Origin: Dermanyssus gallinae
Taxonomy: Eukaryota; Arthropoda; Arachnida; Mesostigmata; Dermanyssidae
Assembly (NCBI GenBank): GCA_003439945.1
Contig: QVRM01005375.1
Coordinates: forward strand, 310,001-374,000
Direction: 5' to 3'
DNA length: 64,000 nucleotides
Part shown: piece after piece, positions 11,261-23,540 of the stretch
Layout of the letters: every line of letters begins with the position of its first letter
Numbering within the stretch: the stretch's first letter is position 1
The notes under the pieces: model-generated
Databases searched by the model: none
What the model saw: only the letters and a program-made list of their open reading frames with translations
What the model was told of the DNA's origin: nothing
Position numbers and translations under genes: made by a program

Positions 11261-12189
11261 TTATATGCATGTGCAGTATGAAGTGAAATAAATCTGATGA
11301 TGAATAACATTTAAGATGGAAAACAATCTTTACATAAACAATAGGGTTGGAATATAAGGAACAGTGAAACAAACGACAGGCTGGCCTAGGGTAACGGATT
11401 TTAATTCCTGTGATTTTCGGTTCAGTTTAAAGACTGGCTAGAACGATTATCGAAGCACCGGTCGATTAAATATATAGGAGTTTTAATCGGTTGGGAAAAT
11501 GTTCTGCCAGTTGATAAAGGCATCCGTTGGTAGACAGTAGAATCTACCAACGGTCATATATTCACGATCTGTAAATATCAAAACGTTTTCCTTGTTCAGA
11601 TTATTTTCCAGCTTCAAACCATAGTCCTGCTTCAGAGCAATATTTGATGTTAGCGTCTTTTTACATCTTTGTTTGCTCGAGGTGGGTACCGAGGTGGGGA
11701 AATAATCGTGCAATGTGAACGAACAATTGGAGTTTGCTAAAACGCATATAGCCCTGACTAATTTCAGTAGTAGGTGCTAATTCTTTTCCGCAAATCATAT
11801 ACACAATTGGTAGCTTTCGGACAAATTCTTCCTGTTTGATGATTCCTTGATGTGTTGGTTGTAAATAACCTCCTTCACACGCGTTTTAAAGACTTTAGTC
11901 CATAGCTTTTATAGGGAGGATTGCCGTGGAGATTACCGGCAACCTCTGTGATCTTTGTGCAAATGGCAGAGCGTAACCGGCAGAGAGTTTTTAGTTTTTT
12001 AGTCACTAATGGCGGTGTCGTCAACCGTACGGCGAAGCCGCAGCTTTAGTCAAAAAGGTGCGAGCGGTCGCTCATAGCAGCAAACCTATAATGAATGACG
12101 AATTGTGATGAATATACTCCACTTGAACATATAACTTAAGGTATCTATCGCGTGTATTTTAATGGAAAAGTTGATTGTTGATCACCTTG
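11261..12189. other. No recognised gene
   Basis: AT-rich sequence. A minus-strand frame at 11483-11713 is open but has no recognisable domain and overlaps a short perfect hairpin. Confidence 0.5.
11524..11553. repeat. Perfect 11-bp inverted repeat (hairpin)
   Basis: CCGTTGGTAGA and its exact reverse complement TCTACCAACGG are separated by 8 bases. The stem is perfect, but nothing nearby indicates a function. Confidence 0.8.
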
Positions 12190-13140
12190 AACACTACTTA
12201 CTGTGAAACGAATTGGTTGCTATAGGTCAGTATGGGTTCCTCAGGGGCCGTTCCACAGGAGCACAACTTACATCTGTGGTCCATGATTGGAGCCTACACA
12301 TATATAATCGTAGAACATTTAATTGCATTTATTTAGATTTTTCAAAGACATTTACCGTTAAAGTCCCTAACGTGGAAAGTGACTCACTTCCTTGCGTCTC
12401 AGTGGTGCCGCAAGGGTCAAGCATATGTTCCCAGCTTTTCAGAATATGCGTCCTTGATCTCCCAACAGTGATTCCGGAAGGTGTCAGTCATCTCCTATCT
12501 GCGGACAATTTAAAAATATATTCAGCAGTTGACAACCTCACAAGTATTATTCACCAAATTGTTCGTGATTTTCGCGTGTTGGTCACTCCTAAACTAAATT
12601 TCTCTGAACATATGATTGCAACCGTCATTTCTGCCTCACAATTATGTAATACCATACATAGATGTTTCATTTCCAGCTTCCTATGCGAATTGATACAGAA
12701 AGTCTTGTCTTACCTATATTCCTTTAATACAACCGGGTTTGGGCTCCGTATGTGGTAAAAGATATGAATGCCATTAAGAGGATACGGGCCAAATTTATCA
12801 GACGAGTGTCAAAAAGATGTAAAATTCTTCGTGAAATTGTGAAATCTCTTGTTCCAATACAAAGTTTTAATATTTAAGAGGTGATCTATTGCTGTATAAA
12901 AAGTTGTGTTGTCTCGAGGCTGACCAAACAATGTCTTGTTTTATAGATAATGGACTACGAAAAGAGGTAAAAGTTAGATCAGTTAGAGGTCGCGCATTTG
13001 GCGAAGATAAACAGCACACTCTCGTGGAAAGTTCCGGGAAGTCTGCGAAATCGTCAGACCTAATGAGTGTTATAGATATATTGAGATGTCAATTATTATC
13101 TGAAAACATGTGAACATGCATATATGATAATTGAATAACC
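12190..13140 (+). mobile_element. CR1/jockey-like LINE reverse transcriptase remnant
   Basis: The open frame 12213-12758 reads QYGFLRGRSTGAQLTSVVHD, then IYLDFSKTF (RT motif with the first catalytic Asp; family form DFSKAFD). It then skips to VVPQGSSICSQLF (VPQGS motif) and LLSADNLKIYSAV (F-ADD-KIY box, where the second D has become N). Later frames read NAIKRIRAKFIRRVSKRC and VSRLTKQ, matching the post-RT region of jockey/CR1-type elements. Relative to the family, one segment between motifs 3 and 4 and one after ADD are deleted. It is inactive because the catalytic box is altered and the downstream part carries stops. Confidence 0.8.
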
Positions 13141-14694
13141 GTGCTTTTGACTTGACTTACTACGTGCGGCATGTGAAACAAAAAATGAAGCATTCGGTAC
13201 TTGTGACAGTTGCACATCACCGTAACGTAACGGTATTGAAGTTTCCGTAGCATGCTCAGAATAGAGAACAATCTTCTTTCTTCTAACAGTCTTTTCATTA
13301 GCATATAGTTGCTAGATCCGTCGTCTTTTCCTAGACGGTCTCTACCATTGTAAGTTAAGGCATCTTAAAGCATCCCAGACAAATACTTGGTGTCAATAGG
13401 AAACTCAAAGGTTTACCTTTGCAGGCAAGCTTGTCACATGTAATATGTTCATATAAAAAAATATGCTCCCATTAAACTGCTAGACTATTTTAGGCACCTT
13501 CAAGCAATATAACATGTTAAAGTAGAAATTTTTTTACACCAATCTGTTTGACGATTGCACCATGGATATATGAGCACCGTTACGATGCTGGTCCATAAAA
13601 TACTACAAGATGTTTTCAGGAAAACGATTGGTCATTAGAACGTCCTATTTGCTATACCGGATCGTAGCCAAGCTGTGTCTTAAAGCAAGTCACAGCTTTG
13701 TTCGCATTGATCTCGTAAGAGTTCTCGGCACAGAAGAAGACCGTGGCGCGAAGACGGCTGTCCAAGTAGGCTAGAACATTGCAGAGACTTTGTCCTGGTG
13801 GTTTGTTTGACCGGAAATTATTTTCACTATACGCTCCCTATGATATATGCTATATTGCGTAGAACTTCTTGCGATACGTAAGTCCGCTCACTTCTGGTCG
13901 GTATCATTGTAGGTGGATGTTGATCATACACGGCATATTGAGATACCTGTATGCTCGTGATATACATATATTGATGTGCAAGACTACGTGTGCGTGTCAT
14001 CAACGTTGGATAGCTATTAGGAAATGGTGAGCGGCAACCATAGATATCGATGTCACTTTATAACTGTATAACGTTGAATTATAACCTTTGTTTCTAATAT
14101 AGTAAATCTATATAATAAACTTAACTATTAGTTATAATTTAACCAGCAGATCATAGAGCTCAACCAAGTGGGCACCGGTCATCTCGAGCGTGGAAAGCTG
14201 ACTTCACAAAGTGCATTTTAGATGGCGTGACAGCAAAATTCTGCTTAACCTTGCGTAATCACAAAAAGCACGAATAAAAAATTAATCATTATAGCTAGGG
14301 TACAATTGTTAACGCCTGGTTTATGATTTACGTATGTTTGCAAACTTATATACAAAAAGGGTGAACTAATAATATTCAGTAAAATTGCAGACTCACATAA
14401 TAGTCTTTTGTTGTAACAACGTATACTGTCGAGCTAAAGGCCAGCTTAATATTATTCATTGCTGTGGGTCAATAATAGGGCTACCACTGAATGGATGTGT
14501 CAAATTGTTTCTCTATCGAAGCCCCATAACTAATTTTAAAAGTTTTGTTTGGCTTAATGTTGATTTGTACATATAATAGTAATTTTACCCAAATTATTAG
14601 TAGCACTTTCACACTATGAATTGTTTTTTGCATTTAACAATACGAGCCATCGACAAACTATGCAAGTAATAGATAACAAGTGCTCTTCTGCGAG
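13141..14694. other. No recognised gene
   Basis: AT-rich sequence with only short frames. No transposon motif, RNA gene or splice-site pair convinced me. Confidence 0.5.
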
Positions 14695-15010
14695 TTATTT
14701 CAAGTTTCTTCGGTGACGATACGCTGTTGGTGGAGGAAAGGAGCGGCGTGCTTAGTTTAACACAGAATGTTGGGACTCCACAGGGGGAACTACTGAGTAG
14801 TATATCGTCCTTATTGTTTTTTGCTGATCTTGTTCACTATGTTCGTCAAGAGTTTTAACATGCCGCGTTAGTAAGGTATGCTGATGACATTGTTGCTAAT
14901 CACCGCAACATTGGTGCTATCTCGCACATTAACACCATGGTGGAGGCGCACTTGCAGATAAGTTTACTGCAGTAGTTTTCGTGTGTGAAAAAAAGCATTT
15001 TTCAGTTACT
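14695..15010 (+). mobile_element. LINE RT core fragment, family H copy D
   Basis: One + frame reads DDTLLVEERSGVLSLTQNVG, then TPQGELLSS, SLLFFADLVHYVRQEF, a stop, and LVRYADDIVANHRNIGAISH followed by MVEAHLQ. The order GTPQG(D/E) then YADD-IV-xxH matches copies B and C. This is the only family H copy here in which GTPQG and YADD lie in the same frame, separated by one stop. Flanking parts of the element are not clearly recognisable, although 15140-15240 could be a decayed continuation. Confidence 0.78.
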
Positions 15011-16129
15011 ATTCTGCGCAAAAACAAAAAAAAAATGCTAATGCGTGGGACGGAGTTAATGCAATAGGTTATTCTTTGCATCTAATTTCGTCAAAACAAA
15101 GAAAAGCAATTTCCACAACCGAACTTAAAGATTTTCATCTTCCGTTTACTTGCCTGAAAGCTTTCACGACAGTGAAGGGCCGCCGTATGCCACTGAAATT
15201 GCTTTGTATGACTACAATTCCGCACTCGTATACACGTAAGGATAACTACACCGGCCCTTGACTCCTTTCGTACGTATCTGACTAAATCAACATCAGGGTT
15301 CATCACAGCTCAAGTAAATCTGCAAGCAAAACTTAGCAAAAAACTAGAGAGCACTCGTAAAAAGAACTACTCCAGAGACTCAAAAAGTCTCGACTGACAA
15401 GTGCAACAGACATTATCAAACATCTGGAAGCAAGTCGATAAAGACAGTACAACTGAAGTTTGTTTTCATATATATATATATATATATGTCGTTAAGTGAC
15501 GCATTGTGATAACAGACAACATGGACAAATAAATTTGCCGGTGGTCCATACTATATATATTTAGTTAGAGCTTACCTTCGCACCAGTAACATAGGCTTAA
15601 ACAACGCACACAGCGTACGTGCACCACTATTCTTTCTCTGGGGAAGACCTTAAAATTGCAGTCACCTCTTGGGTAACCAGAGAGACGATCGGACCGCCAC
15701 GGTCGATAGCTTTTCTCGACAATGACGGTGATCTGAGTTCATATAAAAACTTGTCATGCAGAGAACTTTGTTTCATGCCGATATCTGAACTGACCTGCCC
15801 CCGCATTGGCGCCATGCTTCTAGCCTCATGACCGGCAGTTCTGGCCCTCTTTTCTTTATCTTGTCATTTATTTCAATTTGCACTGCATCGTCAATATCAC
15901 CGGCGGCTGGTGTTGTGCTCGTTGTTGCTCCACCCTCTGCCAATTAGTGCAGCTATTCCAGTTTGATTACTCATCTCACTGCACTTGAAATCCATATTTT
16001 TATTATATTCATACGCACTAAACATGCACGTATCGTTCTCATTTCTAAATTCTCCTATTTATCATTAATACGCATTAGAATTGTGCCTAGGTGTTCATCT
16101 TCAACTTAAGATAACCTGTATTATTCGGT
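15011..16129. other. No recognised gene; includes a short (TA)n at 15470-15487
   Basis: Possibly decayed family H sequence up to about 15240, then nothing recognisable. The opposed frames at 15619-15831 are not similar to known proteins. Confidence 0.45.
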
Positions 16130-16860
16130 AAATGCTAGTATTGAGACCGCGTTGCCCTGATTAACGTCAGTGGAAAGTCTCTGGTCTAAGAGTTATGTGG
16201 CTTTCTTATTCCCCGTAGTTATCTTCAAACGTTCGCCCAGCTTGGAAAGAGTTCCCTTAGCCAGGGAGGCGGCGATCCCAAGGTGTTGAAAGCCACTAGA
16301 ATAATAAAATGAGCTTCAGTTAGTTCGGCGTATTTGTTCGTTTTGCCGTTCTCTGCTAAAATCGCGGCTTATCCAGCTCTAAGTGCACCGACCATTGAGG
16401 GATAGGGTGGGTCGGTTACCGTGGCGTCCCACACAAGGATCCTGCCTTGTTAACAGGAATGCTGGAATGATGCCGCCACGGGATGCAACCAGGATACCGG
16501 CATTCCTGGTTAGTTCAGTAGATTCAAAATTGCTTTGGTAGCCTGCCAGCCTCAGAAACCTTGCTAGTGTATCGTTAGTGTTCACGTAGCGTGGTCGACG
16601 ACCTTTACTAAGAGCGCACGGTAAAGCTTGGTGCGTTCTAATGTCCACCGGATCTCCGCATCGATATAGACGAGGGTGAACGAGCAGCTTACCGAGTCTA
16701 TGAACAACACATAATCTTGTGGTGGAATCATCCACTAAAGTCCCTAATAATGCATTGGGTAGAGCGTGAAGACAATCGTGTGTGTTTCGCAAAGGTTGTC
16801 GTAAGCCGAGCCTTTGTAAAGTCACTCTTAGCTTGATCAATCAGTAAACAAGCTTGTTGA
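16130..16860 (-). mobile_element. Non-LTR retrotransposon 3' fragment, family Z
   Basis: The minus frame 16840-16379 reads RLGKLL, then CGDPVD, ALPCALSKGRRPRYVN, TNDTLARFLRLAGYQSN, ESTELTRN. This is the known C-terminal pattern of a widespread LINE group: RCGxPVD, HxLSC, NDxLxRALxSAGxPxxLEPxGL. Further down, at about 16260-16130, other frames give TLSKLGERLKITTG, QRLSTDVNQGNAVSIL, the family's terminal RGNAASIL motif. A weaker continuation may reach 17374, where a DDTQRERSRALWDTP segment resembles the QRxWD motif of the same family. Frames are broken. Confidence 0.72.
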
Positions 16861-18750
16861 TCTGTTAGCAGGGACGACCGTTCACTCTAAGATGTGATGT
16901 CTTTTAGTAAAGTTCCGAAAACCTTAACTAAACTGCTTGTGAGTTAAGCTCGCATAGAGGAGAATTCAACCTGACCGGTTTCATCAAGGAGGTCGCAGGC
17001 CCTGCCGGCTACCTGATGTGTGGCGACAACTACATCAGAGAGTGCTAATATTGTCAGTTAGATTAATACCCTCAGAATGTCAGTCAGGCGGGTGGCTGAG
17101 TAGAAACACCTTGGCAGCTAAAGGCCATTATGGTGTCCTATCAGGAGAAGACGCTATAAAGCGATACTCAGTTTACTCAGTCACTTCTGCAGCACGGGGC
17201 GCCGTCCTTAAGTGGGGGTATCCCAAAGAGCTCTACTTCGTTCGCGTTGGGTATCGTCCAACCCGGCAACCTGTGCGCAATCTTGGATTTCCTTGAATCT
17301 GAGTCGGTGTTGTGCTTTGACGGTGTCTTCTCCAGCTGTGAACGTATCTGTAGAGATTTAGGTTCTAGCAGCATTGTTGCCGTCTGCTTCGAACAACTTG
17401 ACTAGGACTCTTCGAGCAACATCGGAGTCAGTGTAAGTTGATGCTTCTTTCGAGTGGTTCTGCAGGCCGTCAGGTTATATAACCTGACTCCGCGCTAACG
17501 GTAAGTTGCCATTTCTAGCAGCTGGCAGAGGGTGACTGGTAATAATGCCAGCCAAGCAAGGAAACTGTTGTGTGTACACATCATCGACTAAATTAGTTAG
17601 GGTCATGGCTTAGATATCTCTAATATTTCCTAAATATTCACGAAAAATAATGTCAACAGAGTATAACAAGACTAAAAAACGTGCTCCTCCTTTGTACGGA
17701 ATTGGGCAATTTGCGGCCGGTATCTCTCTTACAATTTTTATTTAATATTTGGGTGTTTGCCAAAAGCAATGATCAGGCAAATATAAGCTACGAATATCTA
17801 ATGTATCTGAACAGCTATTCAATATCGTAAAGTTCTACTTACTTGTTGATTTCAGGTTGCTCATATTTCATGATGGCTTTGTAACGTATGACCTAAGGCG
17901 GGGTCATTTTTAGCATTAATTTTAAAACAATGAGCAAATTCCCTATTTCACGTAAATCATTGAGTCACTCAACTCACGATAGATTTGGGTTGTATTAATT
18001 ATACAACCCAATATATCTTGAACTCACGCAACTTGCTCAACAAAGATGATTATCTTCGATTCTGGTATTATAGTAGTATTTGGGAATGTGCTGGATTAAG
18101 ATTCGGTCAATCTCGCAAATAAATTCGCTTCTCTGAAAGCCTATTACAGCAATGCTCAGAACGTCAATGTTCAAGAGACGCATTAAACACCCCGACATGG
18201 TACATGGGAGAATGTTTGTCAAATCAACTCCAAAAAAAGAGCGTTTTATAAAAATAAATTGTATTAAACTAAAGTCGACAAATTGTGTCGATTGAGTGAG
18301 AGAAATCTGGGCAGTTTTACGAAGATCAAGGGCTCGTTTACAAGATTAGCTGCTCTGCAAAAATAGATTTCTATATTAATACGATGCCAGATTAGGTCAC
18401 CGGTGCGACCTTCATGTTAAAGAGAATTAGAGCCGTCTTGACGGAATGGATGCATGCGATGTATATCAATCTGGATGCATGCGATGTATACCATGACGGC
18501 AGTGTCACTGCTGATTAGACGGGGATGTCGGCTGCGAACGAGGTGTCACGGTAAACACATTTGAAGACAAAAATCTACTTATGATCTATTCCAGGAAAAT
18601 GTTCGATTGTCGCAATCGACCCCTAAACAGAAACTTATGGCCTCTGGTCTTGTTGGCGTCAATAGAACGGTCTGTGTGCTTTGATATCTCATATCTTGTC
18701 TCTAATTTCGTAGCTAGGTGGATGTATCGCCTGATTACTTGTTTAGTTTA
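16861..18750. other. Mostly unassigned; 5' end may be decayed family Z
   Basis: Apart from the possible family Z continuation up to 17374, no gene or repeat family is recognisable. Confidence 0.45.
18447..18496. repeat. 25-bp tandem duplication
   Basis: Two adjacent units beginning TGGATGCATGCGATGTATA; the second differs only at its 3' end. Confidence 0.8.
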
Positions 18751-18770
18751 AAATAATAATAATAATAATA

Positions 18771-18840
<70 letters not shown>
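18751..18840. repeat. (AAT)n microsatellite, about 30 units
   Basis: A nearly uninterrupted AAT tract of about 90 bp lies at the 3' end (minus-strand sense) of LINE H2. Confidence 0.98.
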
Positions 18841-20047
18841 CCAATTAAATTCAGCATTTATTTCACCACAAAATTGGTAGACGGTTGATTCAATTTTCAC
18901 AAGGTGTCAATGTGACTTTTTGGTCTTACAATACAAATTTAACTTTGGATAATAAGGACGTTCCGCAAATTTCTGGGCACACAAGTATATGATAGCGTCC
19001 AATATCAAACTCTCCACAAAAGCTACAAACGCATTTTTCAATATTTAAACAGCTTGGCTTCATGCATATGTAATGGTGGTACCCGTGCCAGGTTATTCGG
19101 CAGATTAGCGAGCGGTTCCTTTGCGTGGCTCCTTTCCATCTACGTGGAGAAAAGGCCGGGCCATCAGCAAATTTTAAATTTCTGTTTTCTCTGTAGGCTC
19201 GATATAAATCTAGAATATGCGGTGTAAATGGTATGTTACTAAGTGCTAGGTCTTCAATGTTCTCTCTCCGCACATCTCTAAGGCAAGTGTTGCCGACGCG
19301 CACTTTGGAAGCCGCAAAACACGCTTAACATATCTGGCCATTAGCTTGTCTAGACTTTTAAATGGCTGAGGGTCAGGTATGGTGCAATTGTGGAAAGGCA
19401 GTATGTTGCTACAGGGAGTACTTTGATTTTAAAGCAATTTATAGCTGTTTTTACATCCACATCGTGCACATTGCCTAACAAAAACATTGCAGACGTAGCT
19501 TTTGCTTGTATCTTTTCGATATGTCTGCTAAAAGAGAGCTCGGGAGTTAGTGTGACGCCTAGATACGAGAAGTGGCTAACTAATTTGAGTGGTTGTCCAT
19601 ATACTGACAGATCATGATTCCTGGCCGCGTATGACCCTCCCACGCTAACGCGTAAGACCTGTGACTTTTCCGCGTTTATTTTGAGCTTGTTTTCTTCGCA
19701 CCACTTCGCAGTTTCGTTAAGGTAAAACTGTAGATGGTTACGAGATTTTGCTAAAATGACTAGGTCATCAGCATAAAATGCAAATTATATTGTGCGCTAA
19801 TATATTATGAACGAGATTAAAAAGGGGGCCTGTTATGTTAAAACGTTTGCGAAGTGTGTCTAATAAACGGTCCCTTGGCAGGCATTCGAAAGCAGTTTGA
19901 AAATCTATAAACGCAGCGTATGTCATTTTCTTGTTAGAAAGGCATTGTGATACATGGTTTAAAACAAACTCAACTGCATCTGACGTCGATCTTCTAAAAC
20001 ATCCTGATCTGGCAATATGACGTCTCTCGTTAATAGATTTGTAAGGT
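18841..20047 (-). mobile_element. LINE H2: RT remnant bounded by (AAT)n on both sides
   Basis: On the minus strand from 20043 it reads RSGCFRRSTSDAVEFVLNHV, then YAAFIDFQTAFECLPRDRLL (first catalytic Asp). An internal deletion with a frameshift follows near 19800, then FAFYADDLVILAKSRNHLQ (intact YADD), then WCEENKLKINAEKSQVL. The open frame 19643-19350 holds LVSHFSYLGVTLTPELSFSR. Frame 19303-18926 ends in HGYHHYICMKPSCL and the finger KCVCSFCGE, RYHILVCP. Length is about 1.2 kb, so it is 5'-truncated. The HGYHH plus CxCxxC ending resembles family H, so the two are probably related. One deletion and a few frameshifts inactivate it. Confidence 0.88.
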
Positions 20048-20065
20048 AAATAATAATAATAATAA
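20048..20065. repeat. (AAT)n tract at the 5' junction of LINE H2
   Basis: About six AAT units directly at the truncated 5' end of the element. Confidence 0.95.
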
Positions 20066-21935
20066 AGGGTTAGTTAGTACAAAGAAATATAATGTTGTGA
20101 GCTTGAACCCAGTGTACTAACGTGATAGAAGGTGTTCTATTTTATTTATGGTGACGTGTCGTTGGCTCACTCAGTATTGTTGGCCGAGATACGATTCCAT
20201 AAGACACCAGGAAGTCCTATCCAGAGGCAACGTGCTAATTAATTAGCGTGCAACCATTGAGTGCTAAAGAACACAGGTGCACAGCTATGTGTCTCATATC
20301 AACCAAAACGTTAGCAAAAGAAGCTTTCCGAGCAAAACAAAGGCATCGAGGAGAACAAAGACTAACAAGGCTAGTGAATCGCATGTATGTGCGGCGCCGA
20401 CTACGGAAACGGCGATGATGAGGATAATGCCTCGTCCCCGAACGACAGAGAGCAGCGACACTTGGCTGACTTGGTGTTCCCACGGGATAGAAGAGACGAG
20501 AGCGGCCCTACTTACAGCTTAGAAAGTCGCAAAAGAAGCGATTGCCAACACAGCAGAAGAATAAACGGCACAAGTATCCAAGCCGAGCGGCCGGAAATTA
20601 TTTTCCAAAGCCCCACTAATCCATCCAAAAAAGCTGAAGATGTTTAAGACACTAGACCGAGTGAAGGCCGATTGCGCCCGGCAGAGACGCCCGCATTACA
20701 GCACGGGGCGAACTGCAATAAGGCTGGCTCGCGAATTCTAGTGAGAAGAAGACAACAGCGAGAGTAAGTGTATTTCAGCACTAACTGGTAAATGTGGTAA
20801 AGCTATAATTTGCCATCCCCTGTTATCAGCGAAGCCGAGAGCAAACCAAGGCAACTCTAATCAAACTTGTAAAGACGAGCCTAGGTGTCACTGTCTGAAG
20901 AAGCAAAGATAACATTATAGCAACTGAAAATTATTAACTTAATTTTGAAGCGCATGCGATTACTCAAGCCCTTGCGCTCTGAGTGGCTGAAAGAGACTCC
21001 TGTCGGCGATAAGCTACCTGGCTTTTTCGGTTCTGAGTTAAAAGAGCCTTCTCGGTTTCGGCCTTTAAAGACTTTGACGGAAGCCCCTCACATTGCTTCA
21101 CGGCCGGCACAAAAATAAATAATTAAATAGTGACAAGCCAACCTTCACCCTAACCAGTCTGTACACGTGGCAACAAACTACAAGACGTACGTTCAACGAC
21201 ACGACCTGGCTTGACATGCAATCAATGCGGACGTAACAGGCCCGTTAGTTTTACAGCACATCCCTGGGCTGAACTAATGACTATAAATCTGCGGAGGATA
21301 AGAAGAGTGCCCAAAGGCATACTCAGAGACCTTTCATTTCACTAGATAATCAGAAAGAACATCACGAGGGCTCATATGAAGTTAATGAAGGGCCTTTTCA
21401 AGACAAGCTCGCGAACAAGCCATATTCAAAGAACTCTTGACGAGAACCACGAACTTGCTAGGTAAGCAGAACGCAGGCTTGGAAAGGGCGATGTGCATTT
21501 AGCGCACGATATTATCAATTGAATAATCCGGTGTTTCTGCCCCTGAATACTTTAAATCAAGGTGTTTATTGTTTCTAATCAAGGCTTTGGACAGACGTTT
21601 TCTTGAATACTAACAAAATAGGCTGCTCTCAAGGCTACCCAACTGTACAGAGAACAGGTTGTTATCTTAAAAAAAAACAATTCTATATAGTATGTGTCCC
21701 TGATAATAATAATTATCGCCGTCATTCTGCATACTTCTACATAATACCTAAAAACAAAACAACTTTTTTTAGTTTTTATTCTTTTAGTCTTCTAGTTATA
21801 TCTAACAGCAAACAATACCCAAGGTTGGACAAGGCAAGTGTCACGCTTACGTTTGGTATTGATCATTATCCTATTGACACCATACTGCCAAACTACACAC
21901 TAAGATTAACGCTGTTAAATTGAATAACATACGCA
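20066..21935. other. No recognised gene
   Basis: Overlapping frames at 20277-20647 have a charged, Ser/Arg-rich composition that could be a decayed LINE ORF1, but no zinc knuckle or other motif is visible. The rest is unassigned. Confidence 0.4.
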
Positions 21936-22684
21936 TCCGTACGACTAAATTCTAGTGTCTTCTAAGTGTATATTAAGGCTATCGCCTATATGCCTATGCT
22001 TTAGGCTTAATGCTAAATACATTTATTAAATGTAATCTTGGCCTGGTAGATGGCCTTCCGGGCGTTAATCAATGGAGTGAAATGTGTGAAAATTAATATG
22101 CAAAACTGCGCCGAACTGTAGCACCGTAGCCTCAGATAGAGCTGCGAGTAGCAGTTCACTTGGTGCTAATATTCGTACGGCCGCCAGATTCTGCAAGTAA
22201 TCCTGTCCTTCAAAACCTGACATACTCGTGCCGGATAATTGTTAGGCGGTTTAAGGGAGATCGAAATTCGTAAGCATCGGTGCAGAGTAGCATTAATTAG
22301 ACAAATATATGTATAAAAACGGCTTCAAGCGGTTCTAGCTCATGCACCTGGGTGATTGAGGTGGAACATCTAAGGCAAAGGCCAACTCGCGTAAGTGCTA
22401 AATGTAGAACATGATATTATTGGATGGGGTTGAGCGTTTCCGAGCCTTGTGGAAAACCCTGTCATGAGGGACCATGTTAATAAGACGGTAATCGGAGTAT
22501 TTTCTTTACTCTAGTTGTTTTGTCGACTTGAGCCAATCCAATAATAGCAATAACATTTTTTATAGATTATTTTGGCAGGATCTTGTCTAAGTATTTCTCA
22601 TTGTCAATGTCCCCGAATTTGTTACAGCCCCCAAGTCTTAAGATCTTTCTAAAAGTATATGGGAAGGCAAAGTGCACTTGCGGC
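21936..22684 (+). repeat. 0.75-kb interspersed repeat, left copy
   Basis: This repeat occurs again inverted at 23528-24282. Matching parts are 21936-22341 (against 24282-23877, roughly 90% by eye) and 22589-22684 (against 23630-23528). The roughly 245 bases in between do not match, which suggests two subtypes or internal replacement. Outer ends read CCGTACGA and inner ends CACTTGCGG; they resemble weak terminal inverted repeats. No transposase frame is seen, so a non-autonomous DNA transposon is my best guess. Confidence 0.8.
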
Positions 22685-22879
22685 GGAGTAACGCTGCGCC
22701 AAAGTGCTAGTGGTCTCCCAAGAAGGCTACTGCACGGAGGGAGTGCATCCAAGCTCGGCGCCGATACCCTAGCGTCCACGGGAAGGTAAATAAAAACGAA
22801 ATTAAAATCGGCCAAGGAGGAAAAAAGCATACAATTTCTGGTCCGAATACAATACGAAGCGCTTGAATCAGAGGATCAA

Positions 22880-23540
22880 CATTAGAAAAGATGAGCGTTG
22901 GTGCAGAAATTAATCAATCGAGAAAATCGAGCAGGACGAGCGGGGGAAGCCCCCGTCCAAGCGTAATGGACATCCTAGGCACAAGAGCACCAATGCTCCC
23001 CCAGATCTGACTGAGACAATTCTCACCTACTTCTGACGCAGACGGAAGAAGACAGAGATCAGAGAGAGAAGAGACAGATTACGGTGGATGAGGAGAATAT
23101 CCCACCAGTTATACTCGAGGAGATCCAGCGAGCGGCTGCAAGGATGTCAGAGAGCACGGTCCCAGAACCCGACGACATACCTCTGGAAGCGTTCAAATAC
23201 CTAATGAAGGAACGCTCAGCGGTCGCAGACTCACTTCTAAGAGAAGAATGGTTTCTGTAATATTGGAGAAAGGCCCGCCTGGCGCCTATCCCCTAAACCG
23301 GGAGAGCGCTCTAGGCCAACAGCAAGACACTATAAACTAGGCGGTACCCTGAATGCAGTGGAAAGGAAGTATCAGTGTACCTTCGGCGTTTAATAGCCTT
23401 GTACCTTGCTAAGCAAAGTCTGAGCTACGACGGCAGGGAGTACGCGATGGCTGCAGGTGTACCATAAAGTTCACGCTGTGGAACCTAGCGTACGATAGCG
23501 TGCTAGAGATGAGCAGGCCTGGTTTCTTCGCCGCAAGTGC
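22880..23540 (+). mobile_element. R1-like element 3, RT N-terminal part
   Basis: The + strand reads PPVILEEIQRAAARMSES, then PEPDDIPLEAFKYLMK, EEWFL, a stop, and YWRKARLAPIP. This is the APGPDxI and W-KxARLxxIPK region of R1-type RTs. Near 23430-23540 SYDGREYAMAAGVP is followed in another frame by FTLWNLAYDSVLEMSRPGFF, the GVPQGSVLGPxLWNLAYDSVL region. The sequence then breaks exactly before the expected YADD box, where an inverted 0.75-kb repeat is inserted. The part between motifs 1 and 3 is deleted or unreadable. Confidence 0.8.
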
